Shown: positions 25,601-32,996, counted from the first letter of the stretch. The stretch is 36,924 nucleotides of DNA from Bacillota bacterium (GCA_023410575.1 JAEYPP010000062.1:1-36924), one strand, 5' to 3'. Translations and numbers: made by a program. The notes: a model not told the origin generated them from the sequence alone.

Positions 25601-25934
25601 GGTCTAATTTCTCTCTAATATCAATTGATATTGCATCCATGTTAACATCATCTGTAAATTCTAAGATAATAATTGAAACATTCTCACTCGATATAGAGCT
25701 GACATTTTTTATGTTATCAATCGTAACCATCGACTGTTCCACAGGTTTAGATACAATCTGCTCTACCTCCTCAGGACTCGCTCCTACATAACTTGTCATT
25801 ACAATCGCATATGGTAAATCAATACTAGGTAGTAAATCTGTTTGCATCTTCGTAAATGATACAAAGCCCAAGATTAACACTAGGATAACTGCCACAACTA
25901 CAGTCATCGGCTTTTTTACGCTGAATTTTATCAT
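22641..25934 (-). CDS. RND-family (AcrB/SwrC-type) efflux transporter
   Basis: This 1097-aa protein should be a proton-driven exporter. It has the two-fold RND plan: TM1 (FSVKKPMTVVVAVILVLILG near the N-terminus), a large outer domain, a TM2-6 block (with GVGMLVDNSIVVIENIYR carrying the conserved Asp), TM7, a second outer domain and TM8-12 (with VNNGIVLVDYINQLR). It fits the HAE1/SwrC branch found in Firmicutes. The first outer domain carries a Met/Gly/Pro/Gln-rich insert with near-repeats GATGQTPGEIPQEP and GATEQMPGG (about residues 215-255). No membrane-fusion partner is adjacent. AGGAGG lies five bases before the chosen ATG; the upstream in-frame ATG runs through the operator. TetR and DUF3793 genes follow in the same operon. 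Confidence 0.93.
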   Translation of the reverse strand: MIKFSVKKPMTVVVAVILVLILGFVSFTKMQTDLLPSIDLPYAIVMTSYVGASPEEVEQIVSKPVEQSMVTIDNIKNVSSISSENVSIIILEFTDDVNMDAISIDIREKLDLLEASWTNDMIGAPMIMKLNPDMLPIVVAAIDVKDMGTSEITNYLNQKLLSKIESIEGVATVDAQGMIEEEIHVILNQEKINAIKDRLMTAMMSLSGGGLMPQAMEQMSGATGQTPGEIPQEPGATEQMPGGLVYQQEQQNSSIPNMDIETMLSTEMISNILKAQNFSMPAGYISEEGRDYLVHVGDKLEDMEEISNLALLDFGIPGVEPVRLSDVADVFKTDNSSEVYAKINGNDAIIISMNKQTSYSTAEVSNAIKERFDSLMKEDSNLHVTYLMDQGMYIDVVVDSVLDNLLYGAILAIIILLFFLKDIRPTAIIACSIPISVIFAVVLMYFSGVTLNIISLSGLAVGVGMLVDNSIVVIENIYRLRYKGVSRIKAAVTGTAQVAGAIISSTLTTVCVFLPIVFVEGMTRQIFTDMALTIGYSLLASLVVALTLVPAMSANMLNSIKEKKHPIMNGLIRGYDKSIRFCLKYKFIVIILAIALLVGSTYAAISQGTEYIPSMDSTQVTVTITMPEGTLQEDAVAMADEAMERILTIEDVDTVGGMMAGNALTSMIGGTSSGTSVSVYAILKEDKTKSSEEIAKLINETCSDLSCEVKASGSSMDMSALGGSGITLSIRGEDIDQLQEIASDVAEIVRNVNGTIDVSDGMMNPDTQIKITVDKKKAILHGLTVAQVYQAIAGVINSSTTATTLRYEQVDYPVIVMNQNSSVSMTREELKNYQLPVTNMNGSSSTIPLSEVASIVEGEALSSINRSEQQRYLTVSAQIEDGYNIGLVSRDVEDALKDYKLPNGFEIVSSGEDKVINEAITELIKMLLLAIAFIYLIMVAQFQSLLSPFIVMFTIPLAFTGGFLGLFMTGKSVSVISMIGFVMLSGVIVNNGIVLVDYINQLRLEGMGKKDALIEAGKTRMRPIFMTALTTVLGLSTMAFGVGMGADMVQPIAIVTIGGLIYATITTLFVIPVLYDIFNRKELKKISEDELKVYEEL

Positions 25935-25955
25935 ATCTGCCTCCTCAATAATATT

Positions 25956-25973
25956 ACCGACCGTCTGGTCGGT
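25956..25973. promoter_or_regulatory. TetR-type operator of the exporter operon
   Basis: ACCGACC-GTCT-GGTCGGT is a perfect 7+7 bp palindrome, GC-rich in AT-rich surroundings. It starts a few bases after the expected transcription start (11-28 bp downstream of the -10) and 22 bp before the start codon. Such ACCGAC/GTCGGT palindromes are typical TetR-family operators; the TetR gene lies in the same operon. Confidence 0.8.
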
Positions 25974-25983
25974 CATTTTTAGA

Positions 25984-26012
25984 ATTATATTCCATTACTA
26001 AAAAATTGTCAA
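25984..26012 (-). promoter_or_regulatory. Promoter of the exporter operon
   Basis: On the minus strand TTGACA (26007-26012), 17 bp and TATAAT (25984-25989): a full consensus promoter, expected to be strong when the downstream operator is free. Confidence 0.85.
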
Positions 26013-26028
26013 TAAATTTTAGTCATAT

Positions 26029-26134
26029 AAAGTGTTTTGCTTGCAAAACACTCGCGACAAGCGCGGTCGCGTAAGCAACATCTTCCTATCGCGCTTGTGT
26101 GCATCATAACGTCCTTCCTTTTGGACGTTTTTTT
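26029..26134. repeat. Structured intergenic repeat, copy 2 (possible small RNA)
   Basis: This copy of the 18887-18993 element differs at about four positions and one T. The terminal stem is ACGTCC/GGACGT here and GCGTCC/GGACGC in copy 1, a G-C to A-T exchange that keeps the pairing. The inner GTCGC/GCGAC hairpin has one broken pair (GCAAC). On the minus strand the first hairpin is followed by TTTATA, weaker than in copy 1. It sits between the pgi terminator and the exporter promoter. A less regular hairpin region (26135-26175) follows the T-run. Confidence 0.8.
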
Positions 26135-26172
26135 ACATTTTAGAAGATTTAGAGGAATTTCCAACAATGTAT

Positions 26173-26215
26173 AAAAGCATCACCCAATGACTGATATATC
26201 ATTAAATGATGCTTT
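26173..26215 (-). terminator. Terminator of pgi
   Basis: AAAGCATCA pairs with TGATGCTTT around a loop of about 25 nt; on the minus strand TTTTATAC follows. It lies just downstream of the pgi stop codon. Confidence 0.65.
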
Positions 26216-26237
26216 CTTATCATACTATTACAATTAA

Positions 26238-27587
26238 CTATTGTAGTCTTTTATTTAATTGATCAGCTAGCTCTTCGAACCCAGGCTTTCCAAGTAATGC
26301 GAACATATTCTTCTTATAACTTTCAACTCCTGGTTGGTCAAATGGATTAACACCTAATATATATCCACTAACTCCACAAGCAAATTCAAAGAAATAGAAT
26401 AATTCACCTAAGCTAAATTCTGTCTGGTCGGCAATCTTCACCATGAGATTTGGTACATCACCATCCGTATGCGCAAGTAAAGTCCCCTTCATTGCACTCT
26501 TATTTATGAAATCAACTGTCTTTCCAGCAAGATAATTTAAACCGTCAAGATCAATCTCTTCTTCCTCTAAAGTTACAGTACAAGTTGATTTCTCAAGATC
26601 TAAAACTGTTTCAAACATTGTTCTTTGACCATCTTGGATAAACTGACCCATGGAGTGAAGATCCGTTGTTAAGTCAACGCTTGCAGGGAAAATACCCTTT
26701 TGATCTTTTCCTTCACTCTCACCAAATAACTGTTTCCACCACTCGGCGATAAAATGAATGGAAGGTTCATAGTTAGCAAGAATCTCGATACTCTTATTCT
26801 TACGCAATAAGATATTACGTACCGCTGCATATAAAACAGCGTCATTTTCCATAAATGGTTTATTTAAACATCTCTCTCTCATGCTTGCTGCTCCAGCCAT
26901 CAGTTGTTCTATATCAGCACCACTGACAGCAATAGGTAATAAGCCTACAGCTGTTAAAACAGAATATCTTCCGCCAACATCATCTGGAACTACAAAACTC
27001 TCAAAACCTTCCTCATTACTAAGTTTCTTTAATGCTCCCTTTTCTTTATCTGTTGTAGCATAAATTCTCTTGGCAGCGCCTTCCTTACCATATTTCTCAT
27101 TTAACATTTTTCTAAAAATACGAAAAGCAATTGCTGGTTCCGTAGTTGTTCCAGACTTACTAATAATATTAACTGAGAAATCACGGTCGCCAATCACTTG
27201 AATTAAATGTGTTAGGTAAGTGCTACTAATATTATTACCTACATAATAGATTTCTGGTGTTTTTCTAACTTCCTTTGAAACAGAATTGTAAAAGCTATGA
27301 CGCAAAAATTCGATTGCTGCTCTTGCTCCTAAATAGGAACCACCAATTCCAATCACTAATAATACTTCAGAGTCCTGCTGAATCTTTTTAGCCGCAGCTT
27401 GAATTCTAGTAAACTCTTCTTTATCATAATTAACTGGTAAATCAATCCAACCCAAAAAATCATTACCCGCACCAGTCTTACTCACTAACTCTTGTTTTGC
27501 ACGCTCTGCAGTTTTCTCCATATAAACAATTTCGTCGGGATTTATAAACTTCTTTGCTATTGAATAATCAAATTTAACTTTAGACAT
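26238..27587 (-). CDS. pgi: Glucose-6-phosphate isomerase
   Basis: This 449-aa enzyme interconverts glucose-6-phosphate and fructose-6-phosphate in glycolysis. It carries two SIS-type sugar-binding parts. Visible motifs are GIGGSYLGARAAIEF (about residues 80-94), the phosphate loop NIISKSGTTTEPA (about 141-153), DDVGGRYSVLTAVGLLP (about 198-214) and the active-site stretch TTDLHSMGQFIQDG. The length is that of the short bacterial form. AGGAGTG lies about seven bases before the ATG. It is monocistronic with its own terminator. It would take up hexose phosphate produced from cellobiose, whose phosphorylase is in this window but far away and separately controlled. Confidence 0.96.
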   Translation of the reverse strand: MSKVKFDYSIAKKFINPDEIVYMEKTAERAKQELVSKTGAGNDFLGWIDLPVNYDKEEFTRIQAAAKKIQQDSEVLLVIGIGGSYLGARAAIEFLRHSFYNSVSKEVRKTPEIYYVGNNISSTYLTHLIQVIGDRDFSVNIISKSGTTTEPAIAFRIFRKMLNEKYGKEGAAKRIYATTDKEKGALKKLSNEEGFESFVVPDDVGGRYSVLTAVGLLPIAVSGADIEQLMAGAASMRERCLNKPFMENDAVLYAAVRNILLRKNKSIEILANYEPSIHFIAEWWKQLFGESEGKDQKGIFPASVDLTTDLHSMGQFIQDGQRTMFETVLDLEKSTCTVTLEEEEIDLDGLNYLAGKTVDFINKSAMKGTLLAHTDGDVPNLMVKIADQTEFSLGELFYFFEFACGVSGYILGVNPFDQPGVESYKKNMFALLGKPGFEELADQLNKRLQ

Positions 27588-27787
27588 TTCACTACACTCC
27601 TTTTCACAAATATATTGATAGCATTATGCTAGTTGCTTCCTATACGAGTAAAAATTACTCAATCCTTCGCAGACGATGTACCAATCTTATGTATATAGTT
27701 TTATCACTCATGTACTAACGAAATACAATAAACAGTATTATTCTAACAAATAAATATTGTGTTTTCAATCGTTTCGTAAACTTTCGC
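27588..27787. other. AT-rich upstream region of pgi
   Basis: This 200-bp stretch contains the pgi leader. I see no gene. The only structure is a small palindrome GAGTA-AAAAT-TACTC (27646-27660). I could not choose a convincing promoter. Confidence 0.4.
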
Positions 27788-27827
27788 AAAAAAATGTTAC
27801 AGATTACACAACGTGCATCCTGTAACA
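27788..27827 (-). terminator. Terminator of the coiled-coil membrane protein gene
   Basis: TGTTACAG (27795-27802) and CTGTAACA (27820-27827) form a perfect 8-bp stem; on the minus strand seven T follow. It lies about 105 nt beyond the stop codon. Confidence 0.85.
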
Positions 27828-27931
27828 CTTTAATTCATTTTAGATTCCGTTAGTTATCCAATTCTCATTAAACTAAATAACGTAGAAATGACAATTGAAG
27901 CCGTTGAAAAATATTTTATACATAAATCATG

Positions 27932-29488
27932 TTAGAATAAAAAGTCTTTTAAGACTTCTTCAATTAACATATCTTCTTCCTTGCTAATTGCAGTCATATC
28001 CAAAGATTCCTTGTCGTCTTTGGCTTCGAACTCCATAGATTCTTCATCTAATAGATCATCCTGCTTGCTGGATATGAATTTAAGACTAGTATTCATGATT
28101 GTATTTTTAATCTCCTGTTTAACTAAAATCTCATCGATTTCATGATATGCATCCTCATTAACTACTCTCTCCTCCTTTTCCGTTTTCTTAGCTTCTTTTA
28201 TCCTATTATTCTCTTCTTCACGCTTAGCAGCCTCTCGTTCTTTTTCTTCTTTGAGGCGCATTTTTTCTCGATATGCTTTATTGTTCTGAATCTCCTTTTG
28301 CTTTCTATCCCTTTCTAATTTCTCTCTTTGATTTTTCTCCTCTTCCTTCACTTTCCTCTTTGCTTGAATAGCCTCAATCTCTGCTCGTTCCCTTGCCTCT
28401 CTTAATTCCTCTCGTTTATCCCTTTTTTCAATCTTTTTATTGATAAGAGTCTGTTTTGCTACTAATCTAGAATGCTTCTTCTCTTCGATTGCATCTAATT
28501 TTTCTTGCTTTTTAGCTAACTTCATATCGTGCTTTTGCAGTTTTCTATCTTTCTTTTCCTTCTTTTTTGCTGCCTTTTCATCGAGTTTTTGCTGTTTCTT
28601 ATCTTCCTTAGCTTTCTTTTTTTCTGCTCTTAAATCAAGTTTTTCCTGTCTTTTATCAGACTTAGCTTGTTTCTTTGCTTGTAATAACGATTCTCTTTTC
28701 TCTGACTTACTTACTTTTACTATGGTTATGTCATTTTCTTTCTTTTCCTGAGCCTCTAGGACTTTACTATCTCTGCTATTATCATCGTATAGATTCTGCT
28801 CTCTTTCTTGTCTACGTGCACGTTTCTCTCGTAGCTCTAATGTAGCAGCTGTCGCTCTTGACTCATTCAAATCAATCTTATGAAGGTCTGAACCTTCTGC
28901 CGAGATATCTTCTTTCTCTTCATCAAAATATTCTCTTTGATATTTCTTTCTTGCATCTGCATGAAATATCTCCTGTTCCATTCTGACTTTAAGATTATTC
29001 TCAAAGTAATCAATAAGGTTGTATCGTAACATCTGCTTGTGTGCTGAGATATTCACAATGTTATCCACAATATTAACAATAATTGCAGTCCATGCTCCCA
29101 TAAAAAATGTGAATAAAACAGGACCTTGTCCACACTCGTAAACATACCCTAAAATACCAGCAAATGAGCCTGTCAATAAACAAAGGCCTATGGTTTGTCC
29201 ACTTATGTTCTCCCATGTGGATAATAGTAATCCACCACATTTTATCTTACTAACATACTTGTCCACATATGTATCCACATCATTAACACCAAGCTTAAGA
29301 TGATAAGAGCTTTCGAAGCGCAGTTTCATATTCTTAAGCCAGCTCTTCTTTGCTTGTGCCATATTCTCAGATGATATTATCAATTTATTATAAATGATAA
29401 GTAAAATACACTTTAGAAGAACACCTAATACACATAACCCCCCCATTATATATAAAAAAATATGCTTTTCATATAACTCTTGTATCAT
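27932..29488 (-). CDS. Unrecognised membrane protein with long Lys/Glu-rich coiled coil
   Basis: I do not recognise a characterised family. The 518-aa chain has one N-terminal membrane helix (about residues 11-32) and a soluble stretch of about 65 residues. Two more hydrophobic segments follow (about 98-118 and 124-145). From about 205 to 460 it is almost only Lys, Glu, Arg, Asp, Ala and Gln, with repeats like KKAKEDKKQQKLDEKAAKKKE, fit for a long single helix or coiled coil. The last ~60 residues are acidic (KDDKESLDM, ISKEEDMLIEEVLKDFLF). The ribosome site is weak (GGTAGG, eight bases upstream). It stands alone, with a terminator downstream. A scaffold or spacer role is imaginable, but nothing shows it. 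Confidence 0.8.
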   Translation of the reverse strand: MIQELYEKHIFLYIMGGLCVLGVLLKCILLIIYNKLIISSENMAQAKKSWLKNMKLRFESSYHLKLGVNDVDTYVDKYVSKIKCGGLLLSTWENISGQTIGLCLLTGSFAGILGYVYECGQGPVLFTFFMGAWTAIIVNIVDNIVNISAHKQMLRYNLIDYFENNLKVRMEQEIFHADARKKYQREYFDEEKEDISAEGSDLHKIDLNESRATAATLELREKRARRQEREQNLYDDNSRDSKVLEAQEKKENDITIVKVSKSEKRESLLQAKKQAKSDKRQEKLDLRAEKKKAKEDKKQQKLDEKAAKKKEKKDRKLQKHDMKLAKKQEKLDAIEEKKHSRLVAKQTLINKKIEKRDKREELREARERAEIEAIQAKRKVKEEEKNQREKLERDRKQKEIQNNKAYREKMRLKEEKEREAAKREEENNRIKEAKKTEKEERVVNEDAYHEIDEILVKQEIKNTIMNTSLKFISSKQDDLLDEESMEFEAKDDKESLDMTAISKEEDMLIEEVLKDFLF

Positions 29489-29587
29489 TGCGCGAGCCTA
29501 CCTTTCCATAATTTTACAATTATTATATTATAATTTAACACTCTTGAAAAGATAAACTTGCCAACATCAAGCGACCTTTTGTGGCAG

Positions 29588-29622
29588 AAAAAAATCAGGC
29601 TATTGCAGAAATAGCCTGATTT
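29588..29622 (-). terminator. Terminator of the ktr-methyltransferase operon
   Basis: ATCAGGCTATT and AATAGCCTGAT form a perfect 11-bp stem with a 5-nt loop; on the minus strand a run of seven T follows. It lies about 110 nt after the methyltransferase stop codon. Confidence 0.9.
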
Positions 29623-29729
29623 ATCTACGAGATAACATATTACCATAAAACATACATTATCTCTCTCCATTATTTTTCAAAATTATACATACTGAATACA
29701 GAATTCTTCTTTTGAAAATCTAGTTCCTT

Positions 29730-30515
29730 CTATTTGTCAAACTTTTTTACTTCATAAAGTAATACTGCGGCAGCAATCGCAGCATTAAGTGACTCTACTT
29801 GCCCCTCCATCGGTATCTTGATACACTGAGTGGCAAGTTTTGAAATCTCATCGCTCAATCCATTTGCTTCATTTCCAATCAATATTCCAGAACGTTTTCC
29901 ATAATCAACGGTATCATACATTACTGCACCTGCTAAATGAGCTGCGTAAACTGATACATTTTGCTCTTTAATTTCAAGTAATGTTTGTGCAAAATCTTCT
30001 ACATAAAGAAACGGAACTCGATATATAGAGCCCATCGTAGATCTTATTACCTTTGGATTGAAGATATCCACCGAGTTCTTACTTAAGATAACACCTGAGA
30101 TCCCTACTCCTTCCGCAGTTCGAAGCATAGTGCCTAAGTTTCCAGGATCGCGTATATCCTCTAACAATAATAAACGAACTCGACTAGAGTTTAGAAGATT
30201 ATTTAATTGATATTCTGGCTTTTGTATTAAAGCAAGAATTCCTTGTGGTGTTATCGTTTCCGAAGCTTCCTTCATTACGGAATCAGAAACTAATTCATAC
30301 TCAATCCCGTGAAAATAATTATCACTTTTTGCATATTGTTCAAAATAACTCATGGAGCAAAATACTCTTTCGACCTTTACTCTCTCTTGATCTCTGGCCT
30401 CTTCAAACATCTTTCTGCCTTCAACTACAAATAGGCCCTGCTCATTCCGGGCTTTTGCTTGTTTTTGAAGCTTGATTACGTTTTTGATTTGATTATTGCT
30501 CGCACTGCTTATCAT
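29730..30515 (-). CDS. TrmH/SpoU-family RNA 2'-O-methyltransferase
   Basis: This 261-aa enzyme should methylate a ribose 2'-OH in rRNA or tRNA with S-adenosylmethionine. The N-terminal ~95 residues form the L30e-like substrate-binding domain (KLQKQAKARNEQGLFVVEGRKM). The C-terminal SPOUT knot has motif 1 DIRDPGNLGTMLRTAEG (about residues 117-133), motif 2 GILIGNEANGLSDEI (about 210-224) and motif 3 IKIPMEGQVESLNAAIAAAVLLYE. AAAGGAAG lies about seven bases before the ATG. It is the last gene after ktrB-ktrA, 20 bp on. The exact RNA target (for example an RlmB-like 23S position) cannot be read off. Confidence 0.92.
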   Translation of the reverse strand: MISSASNNQIKNVIKLQKQAKARNEQGLFVVEGRKMFEEARDQERVKVERVFCSMSYFEQYAKSDNYFHGIEYELVSDSVMKEASETITPQGILALIQKPEYQLNNLLNSSRVRLLLLEDIRDPGNLGTMLRTAEGVGISGVILSKNSVDIFNPKVIRSTMGSIYRVPFLYVEDFAQTLLEIKEQNVSVYAAHLAGAVMYDTVDYGKRSGILIGNEANGLSDEISKLATQCIKIPMEGQVESLNAAIAAAVLLYEVKKFDK

Positions 30516-30535
30516 AGTATCGCTTCCTTTATCCG

Positions 30536-31189
30536 TTATTTATTCGCAAGTTTGTTTAATATTTCATTCTTTCCAATGATCACAAGCGTATCATTACGCT
30601 CTAGTGGCATATCTGCATCGGGATTGATATTAAGTTGATCATTACGCTTAATTCCGATTACATTAATCTTATTCTTAGCACGTAAATTAAGTTCTCGCAT
30701 GCTATGACCAATCCATTCATTCAACACATCTAACTCCATCATACTAAATGTCGAAGATAGCTCAATCGCGTCAAAGAAATTCCCCATCATTAAGTTATTG
30801 GCAATACGTATCCCTGTTTCTTTTTCGGGATATACAACCATATCTGCTCCAACCTTTTTTAAAACTTTGGCGTGTAGTTCATTCTGTGCCTTTGCTAAAA
30901 CATATGGTACGCCCATCTCCTTTACAAGAATTGTGACCATTACACTCGCTTCAAGGTTTTCACCAATTGCAACAATTGCACCGTCAAAATTAGCAATTCC
31001 GAGTGTAGCAAGTGATTCTGCATCCGTAACATCAGCACTAACTGCATACGTAACATAATCAGCGATTTCATGAATTTTATCTTCATCAATGTCCACAACC
31101 ATAACTTCACAGCCGCCTTCTGATAAAGTAGTTGCAACGCTTTTACCAAAGCGCCCCAGACCAAATATAACAAATTCCTTCTTTGCCAT
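30536..31189 (-). CDS. ktrA: Ktr potassium uptake regulator KtrA (TrkA-type)
   Basis: This 217-aa cytoplasmic ring protein gates the KtrB channel. The N-terminal RCK domain has the nucleotide loop GLGRFGKSVA (about residues 9-18) and the acidic end of the second strand VVDIDEDK, where ATP or ADP binds. The C-terminal RCK_C domain (about 135-217) ends in DTLVIIGKNEILNKLA, and in this family binds cyclic di-AMP; that is known from homologues, not seen here. The MAKKEF start is chosen because TGGAGG lies five to six bases upstream; an in-frame ATG four codons further up overlaps that site. It directly follows ktrB and precedes the methyltransferase gene. Confidence 0.93.
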   Translation of the reverse strand: MAKKEFVIFGLGRFGKSVATTLSEGGCEVMVVDIDEDKIHEIADYVTYAVSADVTDAESLATLGIANFDGAIVAIGENLEASVMVTILVKEMGVPYVLAKAQNELHAKVLKKVGADMVVYPEKETGIRIANNLMMGNFFDAIELSSTFSMMELDVLNEWIGHSMRELNLRAKNKINVIGIKRNDQLNINPDADMPLERNDTLVIIGKNEILNKLANK

Positions 31190-31205
31190 GATTTCCTCCA
31201 TTTAC

Positions 31206-32576
31206 TTAGCCAACTAAAATCTTACCTTCCGACAAAGATTTATCGCCAACATTTCGCTTAACATTAAATGCTAACGCCATTGTAATCGGACCAATTCGTC
31301 CTAAATACATTGTTATTATAATTAAGATTTTTCCAATCGTCGTTAACGTACCTGTAAATGCTCTAGATAATCCCACCGTAGCAATTGCAGAGGTTGTTTC
31401 ATAAATTGTATCAATAAAAGCACTATCTTGAACAGCAGCAAGAGCACAGGTCATAACAAAAAGAACAGAGAAGCTCACCACAACTACAGCTAAACCCTTC
31501 TTTAGATATTGTTCGCTCACTTTACGACTAAAGATTTCTATGTCCTTCTTTCCTTTCACAATACAATAAGTTGATACAAGAATCAATGCAATTGTCACCG
31601 TTTTCACACCACCTGCTGTTCCAGATGGCGAGCCACCAATAAACATCCAAAGTAGATACACCATGCTCGAAGACGTTTGGAAATTCTGTTGCGCAATAGT
31701 TGCAAAGCCAGCTGTTCTTGTAGTTACAGATTGAAAGGTAGAGGCCATTAATTTATTACCAAACGATAAGTTTCCAATCGTATCAGGATTATGATACTCT
31801 AGCATCATTGTCAATGCTGTCCCCAACACAATTAATATTAACGTAAACGTTATCGAAATTTTTGTGTGTAAACTTAATCTGCGAAAGAATCTTCTAACTC
31901 TTTCTTCCTTTCGTGCAATCATCTTACCTACACCAATTACATCCCACCAAACAGGGAAACCAATACCACCTAAGATAATTAAAAGCATCGTATTGATATT
32001 GATTATTACATTGTCTCGATAAGGTACAAAGTTGCTATCCCCAATCAAATCAATGCCTGCATTGCAGAATGCTGACACGGAATGAAAGATGGAATACCAC
32101 AGTCCTTTAAGAAAACCAAACTCAGGAATGAACTGAATCATATAAACAGCAGCTCCTGCACCTTCAACAATTAACGAACATATAATAATCCTTTTTGTTA
32201 GTTTTACCAAGCCAGATAATGTATCTAAATTATACGCATTCTGTATTAATAGACGATTGGATAGCTTCACGCGCTTACCGAGTAACAGATAAATCGTCGT
32301 TGTAAATGTAACAACACCTAATCCACCAAATTGTATTAGCAATAAAATGATTACTTGTCCAAAGAAACTCCAATGCGAAACCGTTGTTACTGTTGTTAAG
32401 CCAGTGACACAAATTGAAGTTGTTGCTGTAAATAAAGCATCTATCAATGTTGTAACTTCACCACTCTTTGTCGCTATTGGCAGTGACAATAATATGGTTC
32501 CTAGTAAGATTCCTCCAAGAAAACCAAAAGCAATCACTCTAGTTGTAGAAAAACTCTTTTTTTTCCGAAACATCAT
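31206..32576 (-). CDS. ktrB: Ktr potassium uptake channel subunit KtrB (TrkH family)
   Basis: This 456-aa membrane protein is the K+-translocating subunit. It shows the TrkH/KtrB pattern of four M1-P-M2 repeats with pore-loop glycines: ATTSICVTGLTTV (about residues 49-61), SVSAFCNAGIDLIGD (about 165-179), TTRTAGFATI (about 292-301) and TTSAIATVGLSRAFTG (about 390-405). About eight to ten hydrophobic segments are present. The length is KtrB-like rather than the longer TrkH. GGGAG lies nine bases before ATG 32576; a second ATG follows directly, so the start may be one codon later. It heads the ktrB-ktrA-methyltransferase operon, behind a leader of about 157 nt without a recognisable riboswitch. 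Confidence 0.93.
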   Translation of the reverse strand: MMFRKKKSFSTTRVIAFGFLGGILLGTILLSLPIATKSGEVTTLIDALFTATTSICVTGLTTVTTVSHWSFFGQVIILLLIQFGGLGVVTFTTTIYLLLGKRVKLSNRLLIQNAYNLDTLSGLVKLTKRIIICSLIVEGAGAAVYMIQFIPEFGFLKGLWYSIFHSVSAFCNAGIDLIGDSNFVPYRDNVIININTMLLIILGGIGFPVWWDVIGVGKMIARKEERVRRFFRRLSLHTKISITFTLILIVLGTALTMMLEYHNPDTIGNLSFGNKLMASTFQSVTTRTAGFATIAQQNFQTSSSMVYLLWMFIGGSPSGTAGGVKTVTIALILVSTYCIVKGKKDIEIFSRKVSEQYLKKGLAVVVVSFSVLFVMTCALAAVQDSAFIDTIYETTSAIATVGLSRAFTGTLTTIGKILIIITMYLGRIGPITMALAFNVKRNVGDKSLSEGKILVG

Positions 32577-32739
32577 CGTCTTTATCTCCCTAAGCTCATA
32601 AATCCCATATAAAATATAATTATGTGCTCAATGGTTTCCTTCATATCTATGCAAAGACGAGATTTCCTCGTAAGTAATATCATTCCATCGAAAAATAGAC
32701 AAGAAAAATAAAATATCCCACTAGATTTCCTAATCTATT

Positions 32740-32805
32740 ATTATAGCATATGTTCTGACCTAGTAAAAGATTTATATGATAAACTATCATAATAAGTCTT
32801 TTACT
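32740..32805 (-). promoter_or_regulatory. Extended -10 promoter of ktrB overlapped by a large inverted repeat
   Basis: On the minus strand TGCTATAAT (32740-32748) is an extended -10, with a weak -35 TTTACT (32762-32767) 16 bp upstream. The -35 lies in the left arm of a 44-bp inverted repeat (32762-32805; arms AGTAAAAGATTTATATGATA and its near-complement, one mismatch and one bulge, three-base centre). No T-run follows on either strand, so it reads as an operator or cruciform rather than a terminator. Confidence 0.5.
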
Positions 32806-32884
32806 AACTAGTGTAATTATGTCCAACCAATCAAATTTGAATCATATTATCCAATTATAGTCTACACAGAACAGTCGTAAGAAT

Positions 32885-32967
32885 CCCACGTCGTAGTGTA
32901 GTGCGCATCCTGCGGAGTTTTTTTGCATACAAGGAAATTCAGAGGAATATGCTTGTATACAAAAAAA
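32885..32967. repeat. Third T7-hairpin-A7 element downstream of prfA
   Basis: GTGCGCATCCTGCGGAG is followed by seven T, then an imperfect hairpin GCATACAAGG-AAATTC-AGAG-GAAT-ATGCTTGTATAC, then A7. The order (GC-rich segment, T7, hairpin with an AGAG-like tip, A-run) repeats that after the two structured repeats at 18.9 and 26.1 kb, although the GC-rich part is different. Relationship is suggested by layout, not by long sequence identity. Confidence 0.45.
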
Positions 32968-32996
32968 GATGGGCTATGAAAATATCAATGCCCATC
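32961..32996 (-). terminator. Terminator of the prmC-prfA operon
   Basis: GATGGGC (32968-32974) pairs with GCCCATC (32990-32996); on the minus strand TTTTTTT follows. It lies about 60 nt after the prfA stop codon. Confidence 0.88.

Noticed and set aside
28440..28751. 103-codon plus-strand ORF rich in Phe, Ser and Cys
   Set aside because: Antisense reflection of the Lys/Glu-rich coiled-coil gene; its composition is what the reverse strand of AAG/GAA codons gives.
29485..29670. 61-codon minus-strand ORF
   Set aside because: It runs straight through the terminator hairpin at 29588-29622, has no ribosome site, and its end overlaps the next gene's start by four bases.
32577..32735. c-di-AMP (ydaO-type) riboswitch in the ktrB leader
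   Set aside because: The leader is about 157 nt, AT-rich, and lacks the conserved GC-rich core of that aptamer.
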